The notes: generated by a model from the sequence alone, not told the origin. A stretch of 64,000 nucleotides of DNA from Sphingobacterium mizutaii (GCF_900187125.1 NZ_LT906468.1:2914001-2978000), one strand, 5' to 3'. Numbered from the stretch's first letter, positions 1 through 9,795 are shown. Translations and numbers: made by a program.

Positions 1-1812
1 ATTGAAAAGTGCTGGATCTTTTTCTGTTTTGGAGAGACGGATCAAGACTGGAAGAGATTCCGAATTTGACCAGTTCGCCAAAGCTTGGATAGATTCAGCT
101 TTCAATGGACCATTACTACCTACATAGTTTTCAACTGCTTTTAGTGCCTCTGTACCCCCCACTCCTGCGAAGATTGGGAAATATTTAGCAGCTGAAGGAG
201 CAGCAGAACGTGAAATATTTGCAGCTAAACGTTGGATTTTTGCATCCTTATCTGGGCTGGCATTAATAGCATCAATTGCTGCTTGTTGTGCGTATTTTAA
301 TTCTTCACCTGAAGCATTATCCATTAATTGGATGACAGCCTCTAGGTTATCTGGGTTTACGGTATTGGATAAGGCTTTGAAAGCCGCCAATTTCACTGCA
401 GCATCCGATGAAGCCGTTAAGGGCAATACCGCAGCTGAAGAGGATGGATTTGTTCTGTGGGAAAGGACATCCAATAAAGCAACTTGTGTTTTAGCATCCG
501 CGTTGGCTAAAGCTCCGTTTACCACATCCATTGTTCCTTTATCCTTTGAAGATAAAAGCAAGGTTTTGATCACAGCCAATTCCTTTTCAGAAGCATTTGG
601 AATCTGCTTGATCAAGAAGTCTGAATTTGCACCTTTGGTCAAAACAGAAAGCGCATTTAAAGCAGCGATTTTAGCTTCCTCATCTTTCAATGCAGGAAAG
701 CTCTTCTCAATAGCCTTTACTGAGCCCGTTGCGTCTTCAGTTGCCAAGAAGTTCAGTAAGCTTTCTTGCGCATCTCCATCGAATTTTCTCAAGGAGCCCG
801 CTAATTTCACTAGGTCACTAGCCTTTGCCTCATCAGCCAATAAGCCTAGGGCTACATTGCGAAGAAGCTTGTCTTCATTCGAAGCCAATTTGATCAATTG
901 TTTCTTCTGCTTTGCAGGGTTGATGGCCGTCAATACAGAAATAGCTCCGGCTTGGATTGTTGGAGCTTTGAATGCTGTAGCATTTTTGTATAAGGTGGTA
1001 GCAAATCTGGTTGCTTCCGCATCTTTATCTTTCTTAGCTAATCCTTCTGCATAGTCAACTGCTAAACTTGCAGCATTGGTTCTATCGTATTGGTAGCTCT
1101 TCTCTTCTGCTTTCGTTAAGAAAAGTTCGGCTGAATTAGGGCCTGCAATTTTACTCAATGCAGTAAGACCCGCCAATTGGAAATTATCTGATGTATACTT
1201 CGCAATCAGCTCAATGATTTTCGCCTCTGCTTCTGTAGATTCCAACTCACCAAGTGCCGTAACGATCGCGCTAGCTGTTTTTTCAGTCGCTGAGCTATTT
1301 AAAGCAGCATTCAAAGCACTTGCAGCTTCTGGAGTATGGATTGCATTCAGAACGCGGGCAGCCTTTTCAGCTAGGTCCTCGTCTGCCAAATAGGGTGCTA
1401 CCTTATCAATAGCATCGTTTTTAGCACAGAACTTAAGCAATTCAAAGACGTATCCTTTGTTGTTTTTGTCGGTCAATTTATCCAATGCCTCCAATAAGCC
1501 TTTCACATAGGTTGCACGCTGGCTTTCCATGTTCGGCTGCATCACAAAAAAGGCATACGAATTCGTTGCATATTCGATTGGCGCATTATTTCCTCCTTGA
1601 GGTTTCAATCCTAGCAACAGCGCTGAAACATCCTCGGAAGTAAAACCTTCCAATTCCTTCATCGCCGATAAGAACTTTGCTTGTTCTTCAGCAGGCTGTT
1701 GGGCTAATACATCGGCAATCTTGGTCGCGGTGGTGCGTCCTGAAGGTTGCTGTGCATAAGCGGCAACTTGTAAAAATAATAATGCGGCTATGGTGTTAAA
1801 TACTTTTTTCAT
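1..1812 (-). CDS. Secreted HEAT-repeat protein, 3' part outside the window
   Basis: The minus-strand frame is open from the ATG at 1810-1812 to the window edge, at least 604 codons. It starts with a Sec signal (MKKVFNTIAALLFLQVAAYA), so the product is exported. The body is Ala/Leu/Asp/Lys-rich and made of repeated helix pairs of about 35-40 residues (for example AEKAARVLNAIHTPEAASAL), as in HEAT-repeat scaffolds. It lies 11 bp downstream of the Gfo/Idh oxidoreductase gene on the same strand, so the two are probably cotranscribed. In Bacteroidota, proteins of this type are often encoded next to sugar-degradation genes, which would fit a role in carbohydrate use; that role is inferred. The plus-strand frame at 332-1054 is a shadow of this gene. 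Confidence 0.85.
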   Translation of the reverse strand, partial: MKKVFNTIAALLFLQVAAYAQQPSGRTTATKIADVLAQQPAEEQAKFLSAMKELEGFTSEDVSALLLGLKPQGGNNAPIEYATNSYAFFVMQPNMESQRATYVKGLLEALDKLTDKNNKGYVFELLKFCAKNDAIDKVAPYLADEDLAEKAARVLNAIHTPEAASALNAALNSSATEKTASAIVTALGELESTEAEAKIIELIAKYTSDNFQLAGLTALSKIAGPNSAELFLTKAEEKSYQYDRTNAASLAVDYAEGLAKKDKDAEATRFATTLYKNATAFKAPTIQAGAISVLTAINPAKQKKQLIKLASNEDKLLRNVALGLLADEAKASDLVKLAGSLRKFDGDAQESLLNFLATEDATGSVKAIEKSFPALKDEEAKIAALNALSVLTKGANSDFLIKQIPNASEKELAVIKTLLLSSKDKGTMDVVNGALANADAKTQVALLDVLSHRTNPSSSAAVLPLTASSDAAVKLAAFKALSNTVNPDNLEAVIQLMDNASGEELKYAQQAAIDAINASPDKDAKIQRLAANISRSAAPSAAKYFPIFAGVGGTEALKAVENYVGSNGPLKAESIQALANWSNSESLPVLIRLSKTEKDPALFN

Positions 1813-1823
1813 GTTTCGTAGGT

Positions 1824-3092
1824 TTAGAAAGACCAAGGTCCTCTCATCGGCTGGTGAATTAATCTGTTAGCTGCTTCATCATTGACAAACTCCTGTTTAG
1901 CGGAATCATAATGCAAAGTTCTGTTCAACCTAAGTGCTGCAAGCCCTAAGTTGATCAAGGTACAGGAGTAATAACCATTTTCTTCGTTCAGTGCGAATTT
2001 CTGGCGCGTACGAACTGCCTCTACGAAGTCGGTAACCTGAGGAGCTGGATCTGGATATTGGGCCAACTTGCGTTCCAAGTCTGGAATATCCGATACGAAT
2101 CCTCTATATAGTTTTCCGTTAGGACCTTCAATGTATGCTTTTCCTTCTTCCGTTCCTTCACCGTCCAGGATAATCTGGCATCCATCTGCATAGGTATAGG
2201 TGATCTTTCTCCAAGTACCTACAGCATCGGAATGCTGTTGTGGAGCATCCACCTCAATCTTAACAGGTGATTCATTGTCTTTTCCTAAGAAATATTGAAC
2301 AGGGTCCATATAGTGCTGACCCATATCGCCCAAACCACCGCCATCGTAATCCCAATAACCACGGAAGGTCAAGTGCGTACGGTGTGCATTGTATGGTTTG
2401 TAAGGAGCTGGACCTAACCACATATCATAATCCAATTCTTTTGGAACCTGTTCCACCGGCAGGTTTGTTTTTCCTACCCAGTAGAATTTCCAGTCGAATC
2501 CTGTATGCTTGCTGATGGTCACTTTCAATGGCCAACCCAGCATACCTGTATCCACTAATTTCTTGATTTTCTTAACAGGTACATTCATGCCATAGAAATT
2601 GGCATCAAAACGGAACCATGTATTCAAACGGAAAATATTACCATGCTGTTTTACAGCCTCTTTCACTCTTTTGCCTTCTCCGATAGTTCTGGTCATTGGT
2701 TTCTCACACCAGATATCTTTTCCGGAGCGAGCAGCCTCGACAGCCATCAATCCGTGCCAGTGAGGTGGCGTAGCGATGTGAACAATATCCACTTCAGGAT
2801 TAGAGATCAAATCACGGAAGTCATGGTGTTCTTTAACCCCTCCACCCAATGCTTTTTGTGCTATTGCTAAGTGGCGGGTATCCACGTCACAGATAGCTAC
2901 TGTCTTGGTACCGGCGTACTCAAAGTGTCCACGTCCCATAGAGCCGACACCGATTACCCCTTTTGTCAAGTGATCGCTGGGAGCTAGATAGCCTTTTCCA
3001 AGTACAAAACGAGGCACAATAGTAAATGCTGCTGCCCCAATCAACGATTTCTTGATAAAATCGCGCCTAGAAGTATTATTGTTTTCTTTCAT
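1824..3092 (-). CDS. Gfo/Idh/MocA family oxidoreductase with Tat-type leader
   Basis: The 422-residue protein begins with a twin-arginine-like leader (SRRDFIKKSLIGAAAF), so it is probably exported folded with its nucleotide bound. A Rossmann NAD(P)-binding region follows (GVIGVGSMGRGHF), then the family EKP motif (CEKPMTRT) and the C-terminal Gfo/Idh substrate domain (GGGLGDMGQHYMDP). The family oxidises or reduces sugars, inositols and related compounds; the substrate cannot be read from the sequence. It is the first gene of a probable operon with the secreted HEAT-repeat protein. The upstream region carries a palindrome resembling a LacI-family operator at 3319-3328. The family call is firm, the specific reaction unknown. 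Confidence 0.9.
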   Translation of the reverse strand: MKENNNTSRRDFIKKSLIGAAAFTIVPRFVLGKGYLAPSDHLTKGVIGVGSMGRGHFEYAGTKTVAICDVDTRHLAIAQKALGGGVKEHHDFRDLISNPEVDIVHIATPPHWHGLMAVEAARSGKDIWCEKPMTRTIGEGKRVKEAVKQHGNIFRLNTWFRFDANFYGMNVPVKKIKKLVDTGMLGWPLKVTISKHTGFDWKFYWVGKTNLPVEQVPKELDYDMWLGPAPYKPYNAHRTHLTFRGYWDYDGGGLGDMGQHYMDPVQYFLGKDNESPVKIEVDAPQQHSDAVGTWRKITYTYADGCQIILDGEGTEEGKAYIEGPNGKLYRGFVSDIPDLERKLAQYPDPAPQVTDFVEAVRTRQKFALNEENGYYSCTLINLGLAALRLNRTLHYDSAKQEFVNDEAANRLIHQPMRGPWSF

Positions 3093-3604
3093 AAAATTTA
3101 TGATTCAACTGGATATAACAAACTCTTTCCTTGCCACGAACAGCTTCCTCTCTGGGAAATTGATTCAGCAAAAAATTAGATTATTGTATCATAAAAATTG
3201 TATAAATAGATTTAGTTTCACAAGTGTAGGAAAACTTTTCAGTTTTCGTTTATCACATTCGGTCATTACTTTATTAATTTAAGTCATATATCTTAATTTC
3301 TGTACAATGGGATTTAGTCAAACGTTTGCGTAAATGAATTATTACTTAGTGTCATAATGGTAGATATTGCCTTTACTTCAAAACAATATTAAAGATAATT
3401 AAATATAAATAAAGCTGGGTTTTTACATAATTCAAGTTTTATTTATATTGGCTTAACATCAAAAATAAGAATAAAATTCCTTTAAAAAAGAACGGTTTAC
3501 GCCTTTTTTCGCACAATATACAAGACGTTAATTTTTTGTAAACTCCTCTGGATGGATTTAATTTCTTCTTAAAAATTCTTACATTTAGCATAAAACACAT
3601 TTAC
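3093..3604. promoter_or_regulatory. Divergent promoter region with LacI-like palindrome
   Basis: These 512 bp separate the divergent Gfo/Idh and glpD genes and hold no credible gene. They are very AT-rich and contain a perfect 10-bp palindrome, CAAACGTTTG, at 3319-3328. Its central CG and A/T flanks are like LacI/GalR-family operators. No clear -33/-7 pair upstream of glpD could be fixed by eye. Confidence 0.4.
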
Positions 3605-5173
3605 ATGCTCGCTGGAATCAACAGATCAGATCAACTCAATAAATTAAAGGAATCAACAATTTGGGATATGGTAGTCATCGGAGGTGGTGCTACCGGCTTA
3701 GGAACGGCAGTGGATGCCGCCAGTAGAGGTTTCAAGGTCCTATTAATAGAAAAATATGACTTTGCCAAAGGAACCTCTAGCAAAAGCACCAAATTGGTCC
3801 ATGGTGGAGTCCGCTACTTAGCCAATGGTGATATCAAATTAGTTATGGGTGCCTTGAGAGAACGAGGCCTGATCTTTAAAAATGCCCCACACGTTTCTTC
3901 CGTACAATCCTTTGTTATCCCTGTCTACTCGACATTTAGCAAACTGAAATATTTAATTGGCCTGAAGCTCTATGATTGGCTTGCAGGCAGTCTCCGAATC
4001 GGGAATTCGGAAGGCCTCTCTAAAGAGGAAGTCATCCAAAAATTGCCGCACATCAAGACCAAAAACCTTAAAGGTGGCATCTTGTATTATGATGGCCAAT
4101 TCGACGATGCTAGGTTGGCCGTAAACTTGGGCCAGACCGCTTTTGAACATGGTGCAACCATATTGAACTATATGGAAGCCATTGAAATCCATAAGAATGA
4201 GCAAGGAAAAGTCAATGGTATTATCATAAGGGATACTGAAACTAGCGAAACCTATCACATTAAAGCTAAGACGGTTATCAATGCAACCGGTGTGTTCGTG
4301 GATGATATTTTGAAGATGGACTCTCCTACGCATAAAAACTTGGTTCGACCTAGTCAAGGTTCACATATTGTCATTGACCAGAAGTTTTTGGATGGTATCG
4401 ACGCCTTGATGATTCCAGAGACCAGTGATGGTCGGGTTCTCTTTGGGGTGCCATGGCATGGAAAAGTGCTGTTGGGAACCACAGATATCCCCATCAAGGA
4501 GCACATGATCGAGCCCCGCCCGATGGAAGATGAAATCAACTTTATCTTGGAGACCGCAGACAGCTATTTAAACCCTGCACCAAAGCGGGAGGATATATTG
4601 GCTATTTATGCTGGGTTAAGGCCTTTGGCAGCTCCGAAAGACGATGATGAAAGCACAAAGGAGATATCCAGGGACCATAAGCTTATCCACTCTGAATCGG
4701 ATTTGATCACAATCACGGGGGGTAAATGGACAACTTACCGTAAAATGGCTGAAGACACCGTCAATATGGCCATTCAGATCGGAAAACTGAAGGAAGTACC
4801 CTGCAGGACGAAAAGCTTGCCGATCCATGGTTCTACACCCGATGTATACCATGCACATTGGAATCTTTATGGTAAGGACTATCAAGCTATACAGCAACTG
4901 ATCCAAGAGGATGAGTCATTGCGCGAATTGCTCGTGGATGGCTATGAGTACAACGCTGCTGAAGTCGTTTGGGCCTGCCGCTATGAAATGGTCAGGAAGG
5001 TTGAAGATTTCCTTGGCAGACGATGTCGTCTATTGCTTCTAGACGCTGAAGCATCAATGAAAGCCGCTCCTAAAGTGGCTGAAATAATGGCCAAAGAATT
5101 AGGGAAACCTGAAGGATGGGCACAAGAAGAAGTTAACCAATACATTGAACTAGCTAAACGCTACACACTATAA
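3605..5173 (+). CDS. glpD: Aerobic glycerol-3-phosphate dehydrogenase
   Basis: The product oxidises sn-glycerol 3-phosphate to dihydroxyacetone phosphate with FAD and passes electrons to quinone at the inner membrane. The 522-residue protein has the FAD-binding GGGATGLG motif near residue 26, the GlpD signature GTSSKSTKLVHGGVRYL near residue 59, and the C-terminal helical domain (WACRYEMVRKVEDFLGRR). Its length is normal for the family. It is the first gene of glpD-glpK-glpF, with 25 bp to glpK, so one transcript probably encodes the route from glycerol uptake to the triose-phosphate pool. No Shine-Dalgarno sequence precedes the ATG, as is usual in Bacteroidota. Confidence 0.95.
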   Translation: MLAGINRSDQLNKLKESTIWDMVVIGGGATGLGTAVDAASRGFKVLLIEKYDFAKGTSSKSTKLVHGGVRYLANGDIKLVMGALRERGLIFKNAPHVSSVQSFVIPVYSTFSKLKYLIGLKLYDWLAGSLRIGNSEGLSKEEVIQKLPHIKTKNLKGGILYYDGQFDDARLAVNLGQTAFEHGATILNYMEAIEIHKNEQGKVNGIIIRDTETSETYHIKAKTVINATGVFVDDILKMDSPTHKNLVRPSQGSHIVIDQKFLDGIDALMIPETSDGRVLFGVPWHGKVLLGTTDIPIKEHMIEPRPMEDEINFILETADSYLNPAPKREDILAIYAGLRPLAAPKDDDESTKEISRDHKLIHSESDLITITGGKWTTYRKMAEDTVNMAIQIGKLKEVPCRTKSLPIHGSTPDVYHAHWNLYGKDYQAIQQLIQEDESLRELLVDGYEYNAAEVVWACRYEMVRKVEDFLGRRCRLLLLDAEASMKAAPKVAEIMAKELGKPEGWAQEEVNQYIELAKRYTL

Positions 5174-5198
5174 TTCAAGACTATATAAACCTTAGAGA

Positions 5199-6692
5199 AT
5201 GAAAGAATATATTGTTGCATTAGATCAAGGAACGACAAGCTCAAGGGCAATTTTATTTAACAAGAAGGGTGATATCGTGAATATTGCCCAAAAGGAATTT
5301 CAACAGATCTACCCTAAATCTGGATGGGTAGAACATGATCCGCAAGAGATTTGGTCTAGCCAGATGGCGGTTTTCACTGAAGCTTTGGCGAAATCCAAGA
5401 CCAAGTTGGAATCCATCAAAGGAATCGGGATCACCAACCAACGGGAAACCACCGTGGTTTGGAACCGTAGGACTGGAGAACCGATCTATAATGCAATCGT
5501 ATGGCAAGATCGACGGACTGCTGACTATTGTGCAAAGCTGATCCAGGATGGACACTTGGACATGGTTCAGGAGAAAACTGGTTTGCTGATCGATTCTTAC
5601 TTCTCTGCTACCAAGATTAAATGGATCCTGGACAATGTGAAAGGGGCAAGAAAGCTTGCAGAACGCAAGGAGCTTGCTTTTGGAACCATTGATTCCTGGT
5701 TGATCTGGAACTTGACCAATGGCGAAAAGCATGTTACAGATGTGACAAACGCATCGAGGACCATGCTATACAATATCAATGAGTTAAAGTGGGACAAGGA
5801 ATTATTGGAATTATTTGATATTCCTGAGTCCTTATTGCCAGAGGTTAAGAGTTCATCAGAGGTTTATGGTGAAACTTCTACGGAATTGGGCAGCCGTCCT
5901 ATTCCGATTGCCGGTATCGCAGGGGATCAACAGGCAGCTTTATTTGGCCAGATGTGTATCAAAAAGGGAATGGCAAAAAACACCTATGGAACCGGCTGTT
6001 TCTTGTTAATGAACATCGGTAACAAGCCTGTGAAGTCTGAAAACAAACTGGTAACGACCATTGGTTGGAAAATCGGGAAAGAAGTGGTCTATGCGCTTGA
6101 AGGCAGTATTTTTATCGGAGGAGCGGTTGTTCAATGGCTGAGAGATGAATTAAAGATTATCAAAAAATCAAGTGATGTGGAAGCTTTGGCCAGCAGTGTT
6201 GACACCACGGATGGCGTCTATCTCGTTCCAGCCTTTGCTGGATTGGGCGCTCCACATTGGAACCCGAATGCGAGAGGCACCATCTTTGGGATCTCAAGAG
6301 GAACTACTGATGCCCATATCGCTAGAGCGGCGATTGAAAGTATTGCCTACCAGACCCATGATATCCTGAAAGCCATGGAAGCTGATTCGAAAACCAAGAT
6401 CAAGGAATTGCGCGTGGATGGTGGAGCGACACAAAATCAATTTCTGTTGCAATTCCAGGCGGATATATTAAAATCTACGGTGGTAAGACCTAAAATAACG
6501 GAAACAACCGCAATGGGGGCAGCATTTCTAGCAGGTCTTGCCGTTGGGTTCTGGAAAGATTTAGCTGAACTGCAAGAATTGTGGCAAGAAGACAAACGCA
6601 TTGAAAACAATAAGTCTGCAAAGCTTGACAAGAACCTTGAAGAATGGAATCGCGCGGTAAATGCAGTCATTTACTGGTCGAATAACGCTTAA
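5199..6692 (+). CDS. glpK: Glycerol kinase
   Basis: This FGGY-family sugar kinase phosphorylates glycerol with ATP to sn-glycerol 3-phosphate, which traps it in the cytoplasm. The 497-residue protein shows the N-terminal phosphate motif [13 protein letters not shown], the middle signature [11 protein letters not shown], and the C-terminal nucleotide-binding motif [19 protein letters not shown]. Full length matches the family. It sits between glpD and glpF in the same direction, which leaves little doubt about the substrate. Confidence 0.97.
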   Translation: MKEYIVALDQGTTSSRAILFNKKGDIVNIAQKEFQQIYPKSGWVEHDPQEIWSSQMAVFTEALAKSKTKLESIKGIGITNQRETTVVWNRRTGEPIYNAIVWQDRRTADYCAKLIQDGHLDMVQEKTGLLIDSYFSATKIKWILDNVKGARKLAERKELAFGTIDSWLIWNLTNGEKHVTDVTNASRTMLYNINELKWDKELLELFDIPESLLPEVKSSSEVYGETSTELGSRPIPIAGIAGDQQAALFGQMCIKKGMAKNTYGTGCFLLMNIGNKPVKSENKLVTTIGWKIGKEVVYALEGSIFIGGAVVQWLRDELKIIKKSSDVEALASSVDTTDGVYLVPAFAGLGAPHWNPNARGTIFGISRGTTDAHIARAAIESIAYQTHDILKAMEADSKTKIKELRVDGGATQNQFLLQFQADILKSTVVRPKITETTAMGAAFLAGLAVGFWKDLAELQELWQEDKRIENNKSAKLDKNLEEWNRAVNAVIYWSNNA

Positions 6693-6731
6693 TACCTATT
6701 TGATAACAAATTACTATAACTAAACCTAGAA

Positions 6732-7457
6732 ATGACACCATTTATAGCTGAACTTGTTGGCACCGCCGTAATGATACTCTTGGGGGGCGGAGTTGTTGCC
6801 AATGTTGTATTGAACAAAACGAAAGGAAATGATTCAGGATGGATCGTAATCACTACTGCATGGGCTTTGGCCGTATTTGTAGGAGTAAACATAGCTGCTC
6901 CTTATTCAGGTGCCCACTTAAACTGTGCAGTGACCATTGCGAATTTAGCATTGGGTAAAATGGACCTCGCTACTTCCCTATCCTATATTGGCGCTCAATT
7001 CTTGGGAGCAATGATTGGAGCAACGGTGGTATGGTTGGTCTACAAAAGTCATTTTGATGCCACAGAAGACCCTGGAGCAAAACAAGCGGTATTCTGTACA
7101 GAACCCGCTATCCGAAACCTGCCTATCAATTTGATTTCAGAGGTGGTTGGAACTTTTGTTCTGATCTTCACTATCCTTCATTTTACAGATGCCAAGCTAT
7201 CTGATGATACGGTTGTAGGCTTAGGTTCCATTGGAGCCATCCCTGTTGCCTTCTTAGTTTGGGTTATTGGGCTTTCCTTAGGGGGAACTACTGGTTATGC
7301 CATCAATCCGGCAAGGGACTTAGGTCCAAGGATCATCCATGCGATACTCCCGATAAGGAACAAAGCTGGATTTGATGCAGGTTATGCTTGGGTACCGGTT
7401 CTTGGTCCAATTATTGGGGCATTATTAGCTGTAGGTCTGAATTTATTGATTCACTAA
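6732..7457 (+). CDS. glpF: Glycerol facilitator (MIP channel) with NCA in place of the first NPA
   Basis: This 241-residue inner-membrane channel has six predicted membrane helices and passes glycerol inward. The second half carries the classic INPARDLGPR motif with the Asp typical of glycerol facilitators. In the first half the expected HLNPAVTI reads HLNCAVTI (codons aac tgt gca near 6920), so Pro of the first NPA box is Cys. The change is embedded in an otherwise intact helix-loop motif, so loss of function is not implied. The operon position after glpK supports the glycerol assignment. A TTG-free ATG start at 6732 gives the normal N terminus (MTPFIAELVGT). Confidence 0.93.
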   Translation: MTPFIAELVGTAVMILLGGGVVANVVLNKTKGNDSGWIVITTAWALAVFVGVNIAAPYSGAHLNCAVTIANLALGKMDLATSLSYIGAQFLGAMIGATVVWLVYKSHFDATEDPGAKQAVFCTEPAIRNLPINLISEVVGTFVLIFTILHFTDAKLSDDTVVGLGSIGAIPVAFLVWVIGLSLGGTTGYAINPARDLGPRIIHAILPIRNKAGFDAGYAWVPVLGPIIGALLAVGLNLLIH

Positions 7458-7463
7458 AAAGAT

Positions 7464-7610
7464 ATGAAAAAAGGATTCTTTAGGATTTTGAACAAAATCA
7501 ACCAGAAAGCACTTCCAAAGTATAGCAAGGAGGATCCTTCTAAACTAAGTAAGCTACAACAGGCTGTTGTAGCTTACCGATATTATGTATTGATAAACTC
7601 GATGGATTAG
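7464..7610 (+). CDS. 48-residue conserved-type basic micro-protein after glpF
   Basis: This small frame starts 6 bp after the glpF stop (ATG 7464, TAG 7608-7610). It encodes a basic protein with N terminus MKKGFFRILNKINQKALPKY and C terminus LQQAVVAYRYYVLINSMD. From memory, short Bacteroidota proteins of this shape (MKK...LPS/Y...K-L-x-K-x-Q-x-A-I/V-x-x-x-R-Y-x-V-T...LD) are common and sometimes mislabelled SsrA-binding protein; this is recall, not a search result. Its stop overlaps the end of the convergent mscS gene by 4 bp. A perfect 13-bp hairpin lies inside the frame (7549-7561 with 7565-7577, loop ggc). No function is known. Confidence 0.6.
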   Translation: MKKGFFRILNKINQKALPKYSKEDPSKLSKLQQAVVAYRYYVLINSMD

Positions 7611-8461
7611 GAAACGGCTTTGTCCTTTTCGTCATGCCCAGGAGTTTCATCAATGATCTTAACCACATTTGAAGGGAATACCATATTCTTTCCATCCAGC
7701 ACATTTTTGATATCCTCGCCTATCTGATTCTTGGTTGCCCAGAATACTTCACGATTAGCCCATGCCCTCACCACTAAACTGATACCGGTCTCTTTCAGGT
7801 CCCCTACGATTACCTCTTTCTTAGGCGCATCTAGAATTCTTTCATCTGAATTCAATACCGAAAGGATAGCCTCGCGAGCTACTTTGATGTTGGTATCATA
7901 GGAAAGAACAAAAGTGAACTGCATCCTACGGGCTGTGATTTTTGTATAGTTCTTGATAACCGAATTGGCCAAGGTGCCATTCGGGCTAAATACACGGATT
8001 CCATCATCATCGATAATGGTGGTATACAGGAGGTCGATCCTTTCGACGGATCCCGAAGAACCATTGGCACTCGAAATATAATCGCCGACATCAAATGGTC
8101 TGAAAACAAGAATCAACACCCCTCCAGCAAAGTTGGACAGACTACCTTGCAAGGCCATACCTACTGCCAATCCGAAAGCAGACAAGGCCGCAATAAACGA
8201 TGTGGTTTCAATACCCATGGTATTTGCTACCGTGAGGATCAAAAGCGCATACATTGCAAACTTCATCAAGCTCTTGATAAAGGATCGGATCGAAATGTCA
8301 ACATCCTTTTTCACAAATCGCTTGTCGATAAATCTCAGAACGAATTTAATGACGTAACGGCCAATAAATAGGATAAAAAAACCAACGGCTATACTCGGGA
8401 TTTTAAGAAGGATTACGTCGAACAACTTCTCTAGGCTGGATTCTAAGTTTGCAAAGTTCAT
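7607..8461 (-). CDS. Small-conductance mechanosensitive channel, MscS family
   Basis: The 284-residue protein opens under membrane tension to release solutes during osmotic downshock. It has three N-terminal membrane segments, and the pore helix with the Gly/Ala pattern GLAVGMALQGSLSNFAGG near residue 95. A cytoplasmic MscS beta domain follows (FRPFDVGDYI) and then an alpha/beta C terminus. Size and layout match E. coli MscS. It converges on the glp operon, meeting the micro-ORF stop with 4 bp of overlap. Placement next to glycerol uptake genes may be chance. Confidence 0.92.
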   Translation of the reverse strand: MNFANLESSLEKLFDVILLKIPSIAVGFFILFIGRYVIKFVLRFIDKRFVKKDVDISIRSFIKSLMKFAMYALLILTVANTMGIETTSFIAALSAFGLAVGMALQGSLSNFAGGVLILVFRPFDVGDYISSANGSSGSVERIDLLYTTIIDDDGIRVFSPNGTLANSVIKNYTKITARRMQFTFVLSYDTNIKVAREAILSVLNSDERILDAPKKEVIVGDLKETGISLVVRAWANREVFWATKNQIGEDIKNVLDGKNMVFPSNVVKIIDETPGHDEKDKAVS

Positions 8462-8546
8462 TTTCTTGCTGTGATAATTTAGCCCAAAAATAAAAAAATA
8501 GTCTTTTATTCAGTAGATGGCTTAATATTTTAAATAACTTTAACAT

Positions 8547-9719
8547 ATGGACTACTGCTATTTTGACAATAACGCCACCAGTAAGATAGATGATCAGGTC
8601 TTTAAAGCCATGCTACCCTATTTAAAGGATTCTTATGGAAATGCTTCCAGTATACAACATAAATTAGGACGACAGGCTAACCACGCTATCGAGAAGGCTC
8701 GCATACAGGTTGCTGACTTACTGAACGTAAACCCTAAAGAAATTTATTTCAGTTCGGGAGCAACAGAATCCATAAACACCGTAATCAAGGGAATCAGCAA
8801 GGCATACCAATCTAAAGGCAACCATATCATCACTTCCAGCGCGGAGCATAAAGCTGTATTAAGCAGCTGCCAAGCGGTTGAAAAAGAAGGCATGAAGGTT
8901 AGCTATCTTTCAGTTAACAAGTTTGGGGTAATCGACCTGGAAGAACTAAAAAACACGATTACGGATCAAACAGTCTTGGTTTGTATAATGGCTGCCAATA
9001 ATGAAACAGGTGTACTGCAACCTATCGAGGAAATTGCAGAGATCTGTTCCAATAAGGACGTTCTTTTTTTCTGCGATGCCACCCAATGGATAGGAAAGCT
9101 TCCTTTGGATCTCTCAAATATCCCTATTGATATACTTTGTATGAGTGCCCATAAAATTCATGGTCCCAAGGGAATTGGCGCTCTGTACATCCGCAGAAAG
9201 TCTAAACCCATACAGATTCCCGCATTGATCGTTGGAGGCAAGCAGGAATCAGGATTTCGAGGCGGAACTTATCCAGTCCATCAAATTGTAGGCTTAGGTG
9301 AGGCAGCTAACCAAATCAATTTTGAACATAAAGACGTTGGAGAAATAAGAGATTATTTTGAAAAGAGACTTTTAGAAGAGATTGAGGAAAGTGAAATCAA
9401 AACACTAGGCAGCAATCGATTACCTAACACTAGCAATGTGCATATCAAACATGTAAAAGCAACTGAATTAATGACCAAACTCCCAACACTAGCTCTTTCC
9501 TCAGGTTCTGCCTGTGTCTCTGGAGATCGCGATCCATCCCATGTGTTAAAGGCTATGGGCTATACCGACGATGAGGCTTATTGCAGCCTTCGGTTCAGCT
9601 TTAGTAAATACAATAGCATGGAAGAAATTGACTATGCGATTCCACTCATAAAAGCAGCCTGTGAAAGCATTAGAAAGGATTCACCTATATGGGAGATGTA
9701 CAAGGAGGGATTAATTTGA
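8547..9719 (+). CDS. Cysteine desulfurase (IscS/NifS type)
   Basis: This PLP enzyme takes sulfur from L-cysteine as an enzyme persulfide and supplies Fe-S assembly and thiolation. The 390-residue class V aminotransferase fold has the PLP lysine in MSAHKIHGPKGIG, the His-rich pocket (SAEHKAV), and the catalytic Cys loop SSGSACVSGDRDPSH near residue 330. The loop has the IscS-like GSAC form rather than the short SufS form. A strong internal promoter and an IscA-type gene follow, so the pair serves Fe-S cluster assembly. The symbol is left open because iscS and nifS cannot be told apart here. Confidence 0.93.
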   Translation: MDYCYFDNNATSKIDDQVFKAMLPYLKDSYGNASSIQHKLGRQANHAIEKARIQVADLLNVNPKEIYFSSGATESINTVIKGISKAYQSKGNHIITSSAEHKAVLSSCQAVEKEGMKVSYLSVNKFGVIDLEELKNTITDQTVLVCIMAANNETGVLQPIEEIAEICSNKDVLFFCDATQWIGKLPLDLSNIPIDILCMSAHKIHGPKGIGALYIRRKSKPIQIPALIVGGKQESGFRGGTYPVHQIVGLGEAANQINFEHKDVGEIRDYFEKRLLEEIEESEIKTLGSNRLPNTSNVHIKHVKATELMTKLPTLALSSGSACVSGDRDPSHVLKAMGYTDDEAYCSLRFSFSKYNSMEEIDYAIPLIKAACESIRKDSPIWEMYKEGLI

Positions 9720-9762
9720 CAGAAGAAAGATGATTGAAATCATATTTCATATTTGTTTTATG

Positions 9763-9770
9763 TATTTTTG
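9763..9770 (+). promoter_or_regulatory. Bacteroidota-type -7 box before the IscA gene
   Basis: TATTTTTG matches the Bacteroidota primary sigma -7 consensus TAnnTTTG exactly and sits 25 bp before the IscA start. A correctly spaced -33 TTTG is not clear. If used, the message would start near 9777, which rules out the longer reading frame from 9730. Confidence 0.5.
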
Positions 9771-9795
9771 TAGAATTATTCAAAGGAGAAAAAAC

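Noticed and set aside
332..1054. 240-codon plus-strand open frame
   Set aside because: It lies antisense to the HEAT-repeat gene, which has a signal peptide, repeats and operon context; the frame has no recognisable protein features.
9730..9795. Longer IscA start giving 130 residues
   Set aside because: The -7 box and a good Shine-Dalgarno sequence lie inside the extension, and the shorter start gives the family N terminus.
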